13,950 nucleotides of DNA. Origin: an uncultured Oscillospiraceae bacterium. GTDB lineage: Bacteria; Bacillota_A; Clostridia; Oscillospirales; Oscillospiraceae. Positions 5,383 through 12,350 of the stretch are shown one piece after another (position 1 is the first letter of the stretch; each line of letters opens with the position of its first letter). The stretch is from NCBI GenBank assembly GCA_944386965.1, contig CALXDE010000028.1, positions 1 to 13,950 on the forward strand, in the 5' to 3' direction. Under the pieces are notes generated by a model. The model was not told the origin of the DNA. It searched no databases and worked only from the letters and a program-made list of their open reading frames with translations. A program made the position numbers and the translations under genes.

Positions 5383-6225
5383 ATGCGCGCTGACGCCGAG
5401 GCGGGGAAGCGGGGCTATCTCAAGGAGCGGTTCCGTCTCTTTCATCTCAAGGATACCGCCGCCCCGGAGCTGGATTTCCACTACCACGAGTTTGACAAGG
5501 TGGTCCTGCAGCTGGGGGGCAAGGTCACCTACAATGTGGAGGGGCGCAGCTACTTTCTCAAGCCCTATGATATCCTGCTGGTGGGGCGGAACATGATCCA
5601 CCGTCCCATGATCGACCCCTCGGAGCCCTATGAGCGGATGGTGCTGTGGCTGGGAAGCGAGTATCTGGCCGCCCACAGCGCGGCGGATTGCTGGCTGGAG
5701 AGCTGCTTCGAGCTGGCGGAGCGGCGGCATTTTCATCTGCTGCGGCCCAGGGGCGAGGACCGGCTGCGCTATCGGGAGCGCTTCGAGGAACTGGAGAGAG
5801 CCCTGGCGGACAAGGCATTCGGCGGGGCGCTGCTGGCGGAGACGTGCCTGATGCAGCTGCTGATTGCCCTGAACCGGGACGTGCTGCCCGAACCGACGGC
5901 GGATGAGGCTGCCTACCGCTTTGACCCGAAGATGGAGGAGGTGACCCGGTTTGTCGCCGGACACTTGGGCGAGGACCTGTCCATCGACCGGCTGGCAGGC
6001 GAGTTTTACCTGAGCCGCTACTATCTGATGCACCGGTTCAAGGCGGTCTACGGAGTTACCATCCACCAGTATATCCGGCAGAAGCGGCTGCTCCGGGCGG
6101 CGGAGGAGATCCGCCGGGGAACACCGGTGCTGAAGGCCGCCATGGAGGCCGGATTCAACGACTACTCTGCCTTCCTCCGGGCGTTCCAGGCGGCCTACGG
6201 GATGAGTCCCCGGGAGTGGAAGTAG
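5383..6225 (+). CDS. AraC-family transcriptional regulator with N-terminal cupin domain
   Basis: The 280-residue protein has an N-terminal cupin-like sensing domain (about residues 15-95; FHYHEFDKVVLQLGG, then a stretch ending in FLKPYDILLVGRNMIHRP) and a C-terminal AraC-type double helix-turn-helix from about residue 183. The first HTH includes LSIDRLAGEFYLSRYYLMHRF. The second includes AAMEAGFNDYSAFLRAF, and the family-typical GMSPREWK closes the protein. Such proteins usually bind a small ligand in the cupin pocket and activate a nearby promoter. The start ATG 5383 follows AGGAGGG (5368-5374). Ligand and targets are unknown; the co-oriented MATE gene upstream is the nearest candidate target. 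Confidence 0.93.
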   Translation: MRADAEAGKRGYLKERFRLFHLKDTAAPELDFHYHEFDKVVLQLGGKVTYNVEGRSYFLKPYDILLVGRNMIHRPMIDPSEPYERMVLWLGSEYLAAHSAADCWLESCFELAERRHFHLLRPRGEDRLRYRERFEELERALADKAFGGALLAETCLMQLLIALNRDVLPEPTADEAAYRFDPKMEEVTRFVAGHLGEDLSIDRLAGEFYLSRYYLMHRFKAVYGVTIHQYIRQKRLLRAAEEIRRGTPVLKAAMEAGFNDYSAFLRAFQAAYGMSPREWK

Positions 6226-6240
6226 GGCAGGAGACAACAA

Positions 6241-6276
6241 AACGAGAGGCGGAGAAATCGTTCTCCGCCTCTCGTT
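6241..6276. terminator. Bidirectional terminator between araC-type gene and spmB
   Basis: A perfect 16-bp stem AACGAGAGGCGGAGAA (6241-6256) / TTCTCCGCCTCTCGTT (6261-6276) with loop ATCG. T residues follow on the + strand, and AACAAAA precedes it, which gives a T-rich tail on the - strand. It begins one base after the spmB stop codon and serves two convergent genes. Confidence 0.88.
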
Positions 6277-6277
6277 T

Positions 6278-6796
6278 TCAATAGAAGAACAGGCGCACGG
6301 CAAAGGCCGCGGCGATGAACCCGGTAAGATCCGCCGCCAGAGCCGCGGGCACGGCGTAGCGGGTCTTGCGGATGCCGGCGCTGCCGAAATAGACGGCGAT
6401 GGTGTAGAAGGTGGTTTCGGTGCTGCCCAGCATCACCGCCGTCACCCGCCCGATGTAGGAGTCCGGGCCGTACCGGGCCATGAGGTCGCTGCCCACGGCC
6501 AGGGCGCCGCCGCCGCTGACGGGCCGGATCAGCAGCAGGGCCGCTGTCTCCGGCGGGATGCCCGCCAGCTCCAGCGCCGGGGCCAGGAGCGATCCCAGAA
6601 AGTCCATGGCGCCGGAGGCCTGGAACATGTACACCGCCGTCAGCAGCCCCACCAGAGAGGGGAGGATTTTCACCGACACCGACAGCCCCTCCCGGGCGCC
6701 GTCTACCAGGGTGTCGTAGACATTGACCTTCCGGCCCAGTCCCACCAGGGCGGTGAGAGACAGCAGGGCCGGCACCAGCAGGGAAGAGAGATCCAA
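6278..6796 (-). CDS. spmB: Spore maturation protein B
   Basis: SpmB is a membrane protein needed, with SpmA, for full dehydration of the spore core and hence heat resistance; its biochemical activity is unknown. The product is about 172 residues (B. subtilis SpmB is of similar size) with several hydrophobic helices. Nucleoside-transporter-like gate motifs include LLIRPVSGGGAL, RYGPDSYIGR and GSTETTFYTIAVYFG. The open frame extends further upstream to 6889, but that extension only overlaps spmA. The family alignment begins at the TTG codon at 6796, which has AGGAGGGG (6812-6805) eight bases before it, so TTG is the chosen start. That ribosome binding site overlaps the spmA TAG stop, implying translational coupling. 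Confidence 0.93.
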   Translation of the reverse strand: MDLSSLLVPALLSLTALVGLGRKVNVYDTLVDGAREGLSVSVKILPSLVGLLTAVYMFQASGAMDFLGSLLAPALELAGIPPETAALLLIRPVSGGGALAVGSDLMARYGPDSYIGRVTAVMLGSTETTFYTIAVYFGSAGIRKTRYAVPAALAADLTGFIAAAFAVRLFFY

Positions 6797-6810
6797 GGTC
6801 CGCTCCCCTC

Positions 6811-7392
6811 CTATCGGCTCCGCCGCAGCCGGGAGAGGAGGCGGGCGCTGAGCAGCCCCATGGTCACCGACAGCGCCGACGCCAGCCACACCGCCGGCAG
6901 GATGTCAAAGGGGGCGGCGGAACCATAGGCGGCCCGAACGCCCGCCACTGTGGTGGGCAGGAGCTGGATGGAGGCGGTGTTGAGCACCACCAGAGTACAC
7001 AGCTCATCGGTAGCCACGCCCCCGGCCCCCTGGGCCATCCGGCGGGCGGCCCGGATACCCAGAGGCGTGGCGGCGTTCCCCAGCCCCAGCAGGTTGCAGG
7101 AGATGTTTCCGCTGACGGCGTTCAGAGTTTCCCGGTCCCGGCAGGCGCAGGGCAGCAGCCGGCGCAGAATGGGGCGGAACAGCCGGGAGAGGCTGTCAAT
7201 CAAGCCGCAGCGGTTCATGACCGCCATGATCCCCGTCCACAGACAGAGAATGCCTCCCATGGAGATACACAGCTCCACCGCCGCGGCCGCTCCCTCCATG
7301 GCCGCCGCGGAGACTTCGGCGATGGTGCCGTTGACCAGACCAAATATCAGCGAGAGCACCACCATCCCTGTCCAGACCCACGCCATTGCCAT
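6811..7392 (-). CDS. spmA: Spore maturation protein A
   Basis: The partner of SpmB in spore core dehydration, expressed in the mother cell in Bacillus. The 193-residue membrane protein matches the family length (about 196). It shows the hallmark segment NLLGLGNAATPLGIRAARRM around residues 98-118 and CTLVVLNTASIQLLPTTV after it. Start ATG 7392 follows GAGGTGAT (7405-7398). spmB starts 14 bases after its stop. A sigma-E-type promoter lies just upstream. In B. subtilis these two genes follow dacB; no dacB is present here, so the pair forms its own operon. Confidence 0.95.
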   Translation of the reverse strand: MAMAWVWTGMVVLSLIFGLVNGTIAEVSAAAMEGAAAAVELCISMGGILCLWTGIMAVMNRCGLIDSLSRLFRPILRRLLPCACRDRETLNAVSGNISCNLLGLGNAATPLGIRAARRMAQGAGGVATDELCTLVVLNTASIQLLPTTVAGVRAAYGSAAPFDILPAVWLASALSVTMGLLSARLLSRLRRSR

Positions 7393-7411
7393 ATGCGATC
7401 ACCTCGTCCCC

Positions 7412-7440
7412 ACTGTATGAGGACAGGACCGGGATCATAC
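7412..7440 (-). promoter_or_regulatory. Sigma-E-type sporulation promoter of spmA-spmB
   Basis: On the - strand, GTATGAT (7440-7434), exactly 14 bp, then CATACAGT (7419-7412). The -10 element matches the sigma-E consensus CATACANT fully; the -35 element is a partial match to the K-M-ATATT type. In B. subtilis the dacB-spmA-spmB operon is sigma-E controlled, which agrees. The start would fall near 7405, leaving a very short leader. Confidence 0.7.
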
Positions 7441-7470
7441 GGAAATTTTTGACACTAAGCAGAAAGGTAA

Positions 7471-7499
7471 TTGACAAAGGCGGAGGAGAATGGTATAAA
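7471..7499 (+). promoter_or_regulatory. Strong sigma-A promoter of the abrB-like gene
   Basis: A consensus -35 TTGACA (7471-7476), 17 bp, then TATAAA (7494-7499), the latter followed by AT. This is the nearest to consensus in the window and points to high vegetative expression of the regulator. Confidence 0.87.
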
Positions 7500-7534
7500 A
7501 TTTAGGCAAATTCAGAGAGAGGGGAGAGAACGGG

Positions 7535-7780
7535 ATGAAGTCAACGGGTATTGTGCGGAAGGTGGACGCGCTGGGGCGGATCGTTCTGCCCATTGAGCTG
7601 CGGCGCACGCTGGAGATCGGAGAGCGGGACGCGGTGGAGATCTGCGTGGAGGGAAACGGCATTGTGCTGCGGAAATACCGCCCCACCTGTGTGTTTTGCG
7701 ATGGAACAAAGGACATCCAGACCTTCAAGGGGAAAAACGTCTGTCCGAGGTGCCTGCAGGAGCTGCGGGACATGCGCTGA
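7535..7780 (+). CDS. AbrB-like transition-state regulator with C-terminal zinc ribbon
   Basis: An 81-residue DNA-binding protein. Residues 1-50 form a swapped-hairpin AbrB domain almost the same as B. subtilis AbrB (MKSTGIVRKVD, then LGRIVLPIELRRTL), so binding to similar bent DNA at stationary-phase promoters is likely. The C-terminal half differs: instead of the AbrB multimerisation domain it has Cys52-x2-Cys55 and Cys70-x2-Cys73 (CVFC and CPRC), a probable zinc ribbon. The start ATG 7535 follows GAGAGGGGAGAG. It is divergent from spmA and converges on rsmI, the latter being the same arrangement as abrB/yabC in B. subtilis, which supports orthology. I leave the symbol empty because the C-terminal half is not that of classical AbrB. 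Confidence 0.93.
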   Translation: MKSTGIVRKVDALGRIVLPIELRRTLEIGERDAVEICVEGNGIVLRKYRPTCVFCDGTKDIQTFKGKNVCPRCLQELRDMR

Positions 7781-7793
7781 CAGAGAGAACGGG

Positions 7794-7831
7794 AAGGAGC
7801 GCCGCCCGGCACATGCCGGACGGCGCTCCTT
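7794..7831. terminator. Long hairpin between convergent abrB-like gene and rsmI
   Basis: AAGGAGCGCCG (7794-7804) pairs perfectly with CGGCGCTCCTT (7821-7831). Inside, CCGGC/GCCGG (7806-7819) closes a four-base loop after a single C/A mismatch. It overlaps the rsmI stop codon. There is no T-run on either side, so it is a weaker terminator candidate, but its position between convergent genes fits that role. Confidence 0.6.
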
Positions 7832-8666
7832 ATGTGGTTTCCGCGCGCAGAGCCGCGGCGTAGAGCTCCTTGCGCCCAAGCCCTGTGTCTGCCGCCACCT
7901 GCCGCACGGCCTCCTTCATCCCCATGCCTTCGGCCCGTCTGCGCAGTACCAGAGCCGCCCCCTCCTCCAGGGAGAGGGGGGCCTCCGCCGCCGGTTCCGC
8001 GCCGGCCAGCACCAGGACGTACTCCCCCTTGGGCTCGTGGGTCTGGTAATAGGCCGCCGCCTGGGCCAGAGTGGTGCGCTGCGTCTCCTCGTGGAGCTTG
8101 GTGAGCTCCCGGCACAGGGCGACGGGGCGGTCCCCGAAGGCCTCCAGCAGATCTGACAGGGTGGAGCGGAGCTTGTGGGGCGCCTCGTAAAAGATCATGG
8201 TCCGCCGCTCTCCGGCCAGGGATTGAAGATGCTCCCGCCGGTTTTTCTTGTTGGTGGTGAGAAATCCCTCGAAGGTGAAGCGCCCGGTTGGGAGGCCGGA
8301 CACCGCCAGGGCGCTGACGGCGGCGCAGCATCCCGGCACCGCCAGCACCTCCACGCCGTGCTCCGCGCACAGGCGCACCAGGTCCTCCCCAGGGTCGCTG
8401 ATGGCGGGCATGCCCGCGTCCGTCACCAGGGCGCAGCTCTCCCCGGCCAGCAGACGCTGGAGCACCGAGGGACCGGCGGTGTGCTGGTTGTGCTGGTGGT
8501 AGCTCACCAGGGGCTTTTTGATGGAGAAGTGGTTGAGAAGCTTCACCGACACCCGGGTGTCCTCCGCGGCGATGAAATCCACGGATTCCAGCGTCTCCAG
8601 AGCCCGGGGGCTCATGTCCCCCAGATTGCCGATGGGCGTGGCCACCAGATAGAGCGTTCCAGCCAT
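7830..8666 (-). CDS. rsmI: 16S rRNA (cytidine(1402)-2'-O)-methyltransferase RsmI
   Basis: RsmI uses S-adenosylmethionine to 2'-O-methylate C1402 in the decoding centre of 16S rRNA. The 278-residue protein is a tetrapyrrole-methylase fold enzyme of normal length with LYLVATPIGNLGD (residues 5-17), DFIAAEDTR, LVTDAGMPAISDPG, an AVPGCCAAVSALAVSGLP segment, FTFEGFL and a RTMIFYEAPHKL segment. The start ATG 8666 directly follows the trmN6 stop (TGAATG), with AAAGGTGG inside trmN6 as the ribosome binding site, so the two are cotranscribed and translationally coupled. The yazA (GIY-YIG) gene that sits between them in B. subtilis is absent. Confidence 0.95.
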   Translation of the reverse strand: MAGTLYLVATPIGNLGDMSPRALETLESVDFIAAEDTRVSVKLLNHFSIKKPLVSYHQHNQHTAGPSVLQRLLAGESCALVTDAGMPAISDPGEDLVRLCAEHGVEVLAVPGCCAAVSALAVSGLPTGRFTFEGFLTTNKKNRREHLQSLAGERRTMIFYEAPHKLRSTLSDLLEAFGDRPVALCRELTKLHEETQRTTLAQAAAYYQTHEPKGEYVLVLAGAEPAAEAPLSLEEGAALVLRRRAEGMGMKEAVRQVAADTGLGRKELYAAALRAETT

Positions 8667-9404
8667 TCAAGTTCCACCTTTCTCTTGTTTCTGATCGCGG
8701 AAATAGGCCGCCTGGACCTCGGCCGTCTCCCGCCCCTGCTCGTCCCGGAGCACCAGCGGGACCTCCACGGAGAGGGAGGGCCTCCCGCCCCGCCGGCTCT
8801 CGATCAAGACCAGGGAGGGGGCGGCAGACGCGGTGTGCTGCACCAGCCGCAGCCGCTTGGGCTCCAGGCCGCTGCCCCGGAGGGTCACCAGCAGGTCACA
8901 CAGCCGCTCCGGCCGGTGGACCAGGGCGAAGCGCCCGCCCCACCGGAGGAGCCGGGCTGCCGCGGCGCACACGTCCGCCAGCGTGCAGCCATCCTCGCCC
9001 CGGGCGGTCTGGCGGGCGGCGTCCGGAGAATCCGGACCGCTGCCCGCCGGGAAGTAGGGGGGATTGGATACCACACAGTCCATGCTCCCGGCGCTGAGAA
9101 CCCCCTCCAGATGCCGCAGGTCCGCCCGGTGCTGGAAAGCGGTCAGACCGTTTTCCCGGGCGGTGCGCTCTGCCAGGCGGAGAGGCGCGTCCAAAAGTTC
9201 CACGTTGTGCAGCGTGATGGAGGGCTCCCGGGCCCAGAGCAGCAGGCCGATGAGCCCCGTGCCCGCCCCCAGGTCGCACACCCGCTCCCGGGCCCTGGGC
9301 CGGGCGAAGGCGCCCAGAAGAAACGCGTCGGTGCCGGGCTTGAAGAGGCCGTCGTCATAAAAAAACACCGGGCCGCCGGGCCAAAGATGATCTGTCCGCT
9401 CCAT
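8667..9404 (-). CDS. TrmN6/YabB-type SAM-dependent methyltransferase
   Basis: A 245-residue Rossmann-fold methyltransferase of the YfiC/YabB family. Relatives methylate N6 of adenosine in tRNA (A37 of tRNA1-Val in E. coli, the A22/YabB-type relatives in Firmicutes), so tRNA m6A formation is likely but the site is not given by sequence. Visible motifs are LFKPGTDAFLLGAF (residues 20-33), the SAM loop DLGAGTG (44-50), acidic NVELLDAP and the catalytic NPPYF (114-118). The frame is open to 9479, but ATG 9404 has GGGAGGGGGAC just before it and starts the family alignment. rsmI begins directly after its stop. I see no clear promoter between it and the ferredoxin gene, so read-through past the ferredoxin terminator may feed it. 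Confidence 0.9.
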   Translation of the reverse strand: MERTDHLWPGGPVFFYDDGLFKPGTDAFLLGAFARPRARERVCDLGAGTGLIGLLLWAREPSITLHNVELLDAPLRLAERTARENGLTAFQHRADLRHLEGVLSAGSMDCVVSNPPYFPAGSGPDSPDAARQTARGEDGCTLADVCAAAARLLRWGGRFALVHRPERLCDLLVTLRGSGLEPKRLRLVQHTASAAPSLVLIESRRGGRPSLSVEVPLVLRDEQGRETAEVQAAYFRDQKQEKGGT

Positions 9405-9437
9405 GCTGTCCCCCTCCCAATCGCGGCGCCAAGACAG

Positions 9438-9473
9438 AAAAACATGCCGCGGGGCTTGGCTCCCGGCGGCATG
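9438..9473 (-). terminator. Rho-independent terminator after the ferredoxin gene
   Basis: On the - strand CATGCCGC (9473-9466) pairs with GCGGCATG (9450-9443), with inner GGG/CCC pairing, and TTTTT (9442-9438) follows. It lies about 20 bases past the ferredoxin stop and before the start of trmN6. Confidence 0.85.
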
Positions 9474-9494
9474 CTTCAAGATCGCCTATGTATC

Positions 9495-9665
9495 TTACTC
9501 AGCCACGATGGCGTCGGCGGGGCAGTTGGCAGCGCAGGCGCCGCAGTCCACGCAGACATCGGGATCGATGACGTACTGGGTATCGCCCTGGGAAATGGCC
9601 TCCACGGGGCAGTTCTCGACACAAGTGCCGCAGCTTACGCAGGCGTCAGTGATTTTGTGAGCCAT
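9495..9665 (-). CDS. 2[4Fe-4S] ferredoxin, clostridial type
   Basis: A 56-residue low-potential electron carrier. Two cysteine clusters are complete: Cys9-x2-Cys12-x2-Cys15-x3-Cys19-Pro and Cys38-x2-Cys41-x2-Cys44-x3-Cys48-Pro, which ligate two [4Fe-4S] cubanes as in Clostridium pasteurianum ferredoxin. Length and near-internal symmetry match the family. The frame is open upstream to 9809, but ATG 9665 has GGAGGTG seven bases before it and begins the family alignment. It probably serves anaerobic redox enzymes elsewhere in the genome; nothing next to it names a partner. It is divergent from clpC. Confidence 0.96.
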   Translation of the reverse strand: MAHKITDACVSCGTCVENCPVEAISQGDTQYVIDPDVCVDCGACAANCPADAIVAE

Positions 9666-9693
9666 AGTACACCTCCATTTGAATTGTATTCCC

Positions 9694-9721
9694 ATTGTAA
9701 CATGAAACGGCAAAATTGCAA
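9694..9721 (-). promoter_or_regulatory. Promoter of the ferredoxin gene
   Basis: On the - strand TTGCAA (9721-9716), 16 bp, then TACAAT (9699-9694), starting about 40 nt before the ferredoxin ATG. A second TACAAT slightly downstream (near 9689-9684) is an alternative -10. Confidence 0.6.
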
Positions 9722-9751
9722 GTATGAAAACGGAGAAAATTCTGTGAACAT

Positions 9752-9779
9752 TTGCAGGTCCATCCAGCCGGCTTAAAAT
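9752..9779 (+). promoter_or_regulatory. Candidate clpC promoter
   Basis: TTGCAG (9752-9757), 16 bp, then TAAAAT (9774-9779), about 60 nt before the clpC start. No CtsR heptad repeat (GGTCAAA-type) and no CIRCE is visible in 9666-9844. Confidence 0.5.
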
Positions 9780-9844
9780 TTCCAATTCAGGGCAATACTT
9801 TCCATACAAACGGGAGAAATCCCGGGGACAGAGGGAGCGTTGCC

Positions 9845-12280
9845 ATGAACGACTACAAGTTTACCTCCCAGGCCCAGTCCGCCCTGCGGCGCAGCCACGA
9901 GGCGGCCAGGGAACTGGGCCACAGCTATGTGGGCAGTGAGCACCTGCTGCTGGCGCTGCTGGAGGAGAGTGCCGGGGTGACCTGTCAGGTGTTGGAGAGG
10001 CTGGGGGTGACCCGGGAGGCGGCCAGAGAACGCGTGGCCCGGGGCGTTGGCGTGGGCATTCCCGGCACGGCGCCGGCCCAGGGGCTGACGCCCCGGCTGC
10101 GCCGGATCATTGCCTGGGCCGTGGAGGAGTCCCTCCGGGGCGGCTGCGGCAGTGTGGGGACGGAGCACCTGCTGCTGGGTGTCCTGCGGGAGGAGGAGAG
10201 CATGGCGATGCGGGTGCTGCGGGAGAGCGGCGTGGACCCCAAACGGCTCCAGAGCGCGCTGCTGCAGCGCGCCAGCGCCCTGTCCCGCCCACAGCAGGAG
10301 GGAACAAGGACAACAAATCGGGAGGATGCGAGAATGCGCGTGTTGAACGAATATACCATCGACCTGACAGCTGCCGCCCGGGAGGGCCGGCTGGACCCGG
10401 TGGTGGGTCGGGAGGCGGAGATTCGGCGGACCATCCAGATCCTCAGCCGCCGCACCAAGAACAACCCGGTCCTCATCGGGGAGAGCGGCGTGGGAAAAAC
10501 CGCCGTGGCGGAGGGACTGGCGGAGCGGATCGCGGAGGGGGACGTGCCGGAGGACCTGATCGGCAAACGGATTCTCTCCCTGGACCTGCCGGCCATGCTG
10601 GCGGGGACCAAATATCGGGGCGAATTTGAGGAGCGGGTCAAGAGCGCTCTGGCGGAGGTCCGGCGGGCGGGGAATGTGATCCTCTTCCTGGACGAGCTCC
10701 ACACCATTGTGGGGGCCGGCAGCGCGGAGGGGTCCATCGACGCGGGCAACATCCTCAAACCCGCCCTGGGGCGGGGGATGGTGCAGGTCATCGGCGCCAC
10801 CACCCTGGCGGAGTACCGGAAATATATTGAGAAGGACGCCGCTCTGGAGCGGCGGTTTCAGCCTGTCGTGGTGGAGGAGCCGGACCGGGAGGCGGCGCTG
10901 ACCATCCTCCGGGGCCTGCGGGAGAAGTATGAGGCGCACCACCGCCTGACCATCACCGACGCGGCGCTGGCGGCGGCGGTGGACCTGTCCCGCCGCTATA
11001 TCCACGACCGCTGCCTGCCGGACAAGGCCATTGACCTGATGGACGAGGCGGCCAGCCGGGTGCGCCTGGAGGGGGAGAGCGCCTCGCCGGAGCTGATGGC
11101 CCTGGAGGGGAAGGTGGCGGCGGTGCGCCAGGAGAAGGCGGCGGCCATTGCCAGCCAGGACTATGAGAAGGCGGCCAGGCTGCGGGATATTGAGGACAAT
11201 TTCGAAAACCAGCGCCAGGCGGAGCGGCGCCGGAATCTGGCAAAGCGGCCCAGGGTGGAGCCGCGGCACATTGCCGCGGTGGTGTCCGGGTGGACCGGCG
11301 TCCCCCTGGACCGGCTCAGCGAGGGAGAGGCTCAGCGCCTGCTGCGCCTGGAGGAGGAGCTGCGGCGGCGGGTCGTGGGCCAGGAGGAGGCGGTGGGGGC
11401 GGTGGCCCGGGCCGTCCGCCGCAGCCGGGTGGGCCTGGGAGATCCCAACCGCCCCCTGGGCTCCTTCCTGCTGCTGGGCCCCTCGGGGGTGGGAAAGACG
11501 GAGCTGTGCCGGGCGCTGGCCTGCGCCCTCTTCGGCGATGAGAGCGCCCTGATTCGTATCGATATGAGTGAATACATGGAGCAGCACAGCGTCTCCCGCC
11601 TCATCGGCTCCCCGCCGGGCTATGTGGGCCACGAGGAAGGGGGGCAGCTGACGGAGAAGGTCCGGCGCAAGCCCTACTGCGTGGTGCTGCTGGATGAGAT
11701 GGAGAAAGCCCATGCCGACGTGTGGAATCTGCTGCTGCAGGTGCTGGAGGAGGGGTGCCTCACCGACGGCCAGGGCCGCCGGGTGGACTTCCGCAGCGCG
11801 ATTGTCGCCATGACCTCCAATGTGGGGGCGCGGACCATCACCGCCGCCGCGCCGCTGGGATTTTCCGGCGGCAGCGGCGAGGGGACCGACCAGCGGCAGG
11901 AGCGCATCCGACGCTCGGTGCTCTCGGAGGTCAGGCGCACTTTCCGTCCGGAACTGCTGGGCCGGGTGGACGAGACAGTGGTGTTCCGGCAGCTGGACGA
12001 GGGGGATCTGCAGGAGATCGCCCGGCGCCTTCTGGCCCAGACGGCCGCGCGCACGGCGGCGCTGGGAATGGAGCTGGTGAGCGATCAGGCGGCGGTAGAG
12101 GCTCTGGTTCGGGAGGGATTTGACCCCGCCGGCGGCGCCCGGCCCCTGCGCCGCCTGGTTCGCCGCAGGGTGGAGGACCCCATTGCCGAGGCGGTGCTCT
12201 CCGGGAAAATGGCCGCCGGGAACCGGCTGCGGCTGAAGGTGGAGGAGAATTCCCTTGTCATAGCGGTGGAAAAGGAGTAG
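9845..12280 (+). CDS. clpC: ClpC-type AAA+ ATPase, unfoldase of the ClpCP protease
   Basis: ClpC unfolds substrates and threads them into ClpP, mainly misfolded or marked proteins. The 811-residue length equals Bacillus ClpC (810). Domains: a double Clp_N repeat (about 1-145; SEHLLLALLEE and TEHLLLGVLREE); AAA-1 with Walker A GESGVGKT (212-219) and Walker B LFLDE (to Glu284); a middle domain with the UVR-like SQDYEKAARLRD (about 436-447); AAA-2 with Walker A GPSGVGKT (545-552) and Walker B VVLLDE (613-618); a ClpP-docking LGF tripeptide (671-673) in the expected loop; and a C-terminal D2-small domain (FDPAGGARPLRR). The frame is open from 9752, but ATG 9845, behind AGAGGGAG, begins the family alignment. 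Unlike Bacillus, there is no ctsR-mcsA-mcsB upstream. The next gene follows closely in the same direction. Confidence 0.95.
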   Translation: MNDYKFTSQAQSALRRSHEAARELGHSYVGSEHLLLALLEESAGVTCQVLERLGVTREAARERVARGVGVGIPGTAPAQGLTPRLRRIIAWAVEESLRGGCGSVGTEHLLLGVLREEESMAMRVLRESGVDPKRLQSALLQRASALSRPQQEGTRTTNREDARMRVLNEYTIDLTAAAREGRLDPVVGREAEIRRTIQILSRRTKNNPVLIGESGVGKTAVAEGLAERIAEGDVPEDLIGKRILSLDLPAMLAGTKYRGEFEERVKSALAEVRRAGNVILFLDELHTIVGAGSAEGSIDAGNILKPALGRGMVQVIGATTLAEYRKYIEKDAALERRFQPVVVEEPDREAALTILRGLREKYEAHHRLTITDAALAAAVDLSRRYIHDRCLPDKAIDLMDEAASRVRLEGESASPELMALEGKVAAVRQEKAAAIASQDYEKAARLRDIEDNFENQRQAERRRNLAKRPRVEPRHIAAVVSGWTGVPLDRLSEGEAQRLLRLEEELRRRVVGQEEAVGAVARAVRRSRVGLGDPNRPLGSFLLLGPSGVGKTELCRALACALFGDESALIRIDMSEYMEQHSVSRLIGSPPGYVGHEEGGQLTEKVRRKPYCVVLLDEMEKAHADVWNLLLQVLEEGCLTDGQGRRVDFRSAIVAMTSNVGARTITAAAPLGFSGGSGEGTDQRQERIRRSVLSEVRRTFRPELLGRVDETVVFRQLDEGDLQEIARRLLAQTAARTAALGMELVSDQAAVEALVREGFDPAGGARPLRRLVRRRVEDPIAEAVLSGKMAAGNRLRLKVEENSLVIAVEKE

Positions 12281-12350
12281 AATAGCCCCAGACCCGGCGC
12301 TGCCCGCGAGAAGCTGCCGGGGAGAAACTATGACAAAGGAGTTTACGACT

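Noticed and set aside
8175..9776. 533-codon + ORF opposite rsmI, trmN6 and ferredoxin
   Set aside because: It crosses three well-identified - strand genes and their terminator; composition is that of an antisense shadow.
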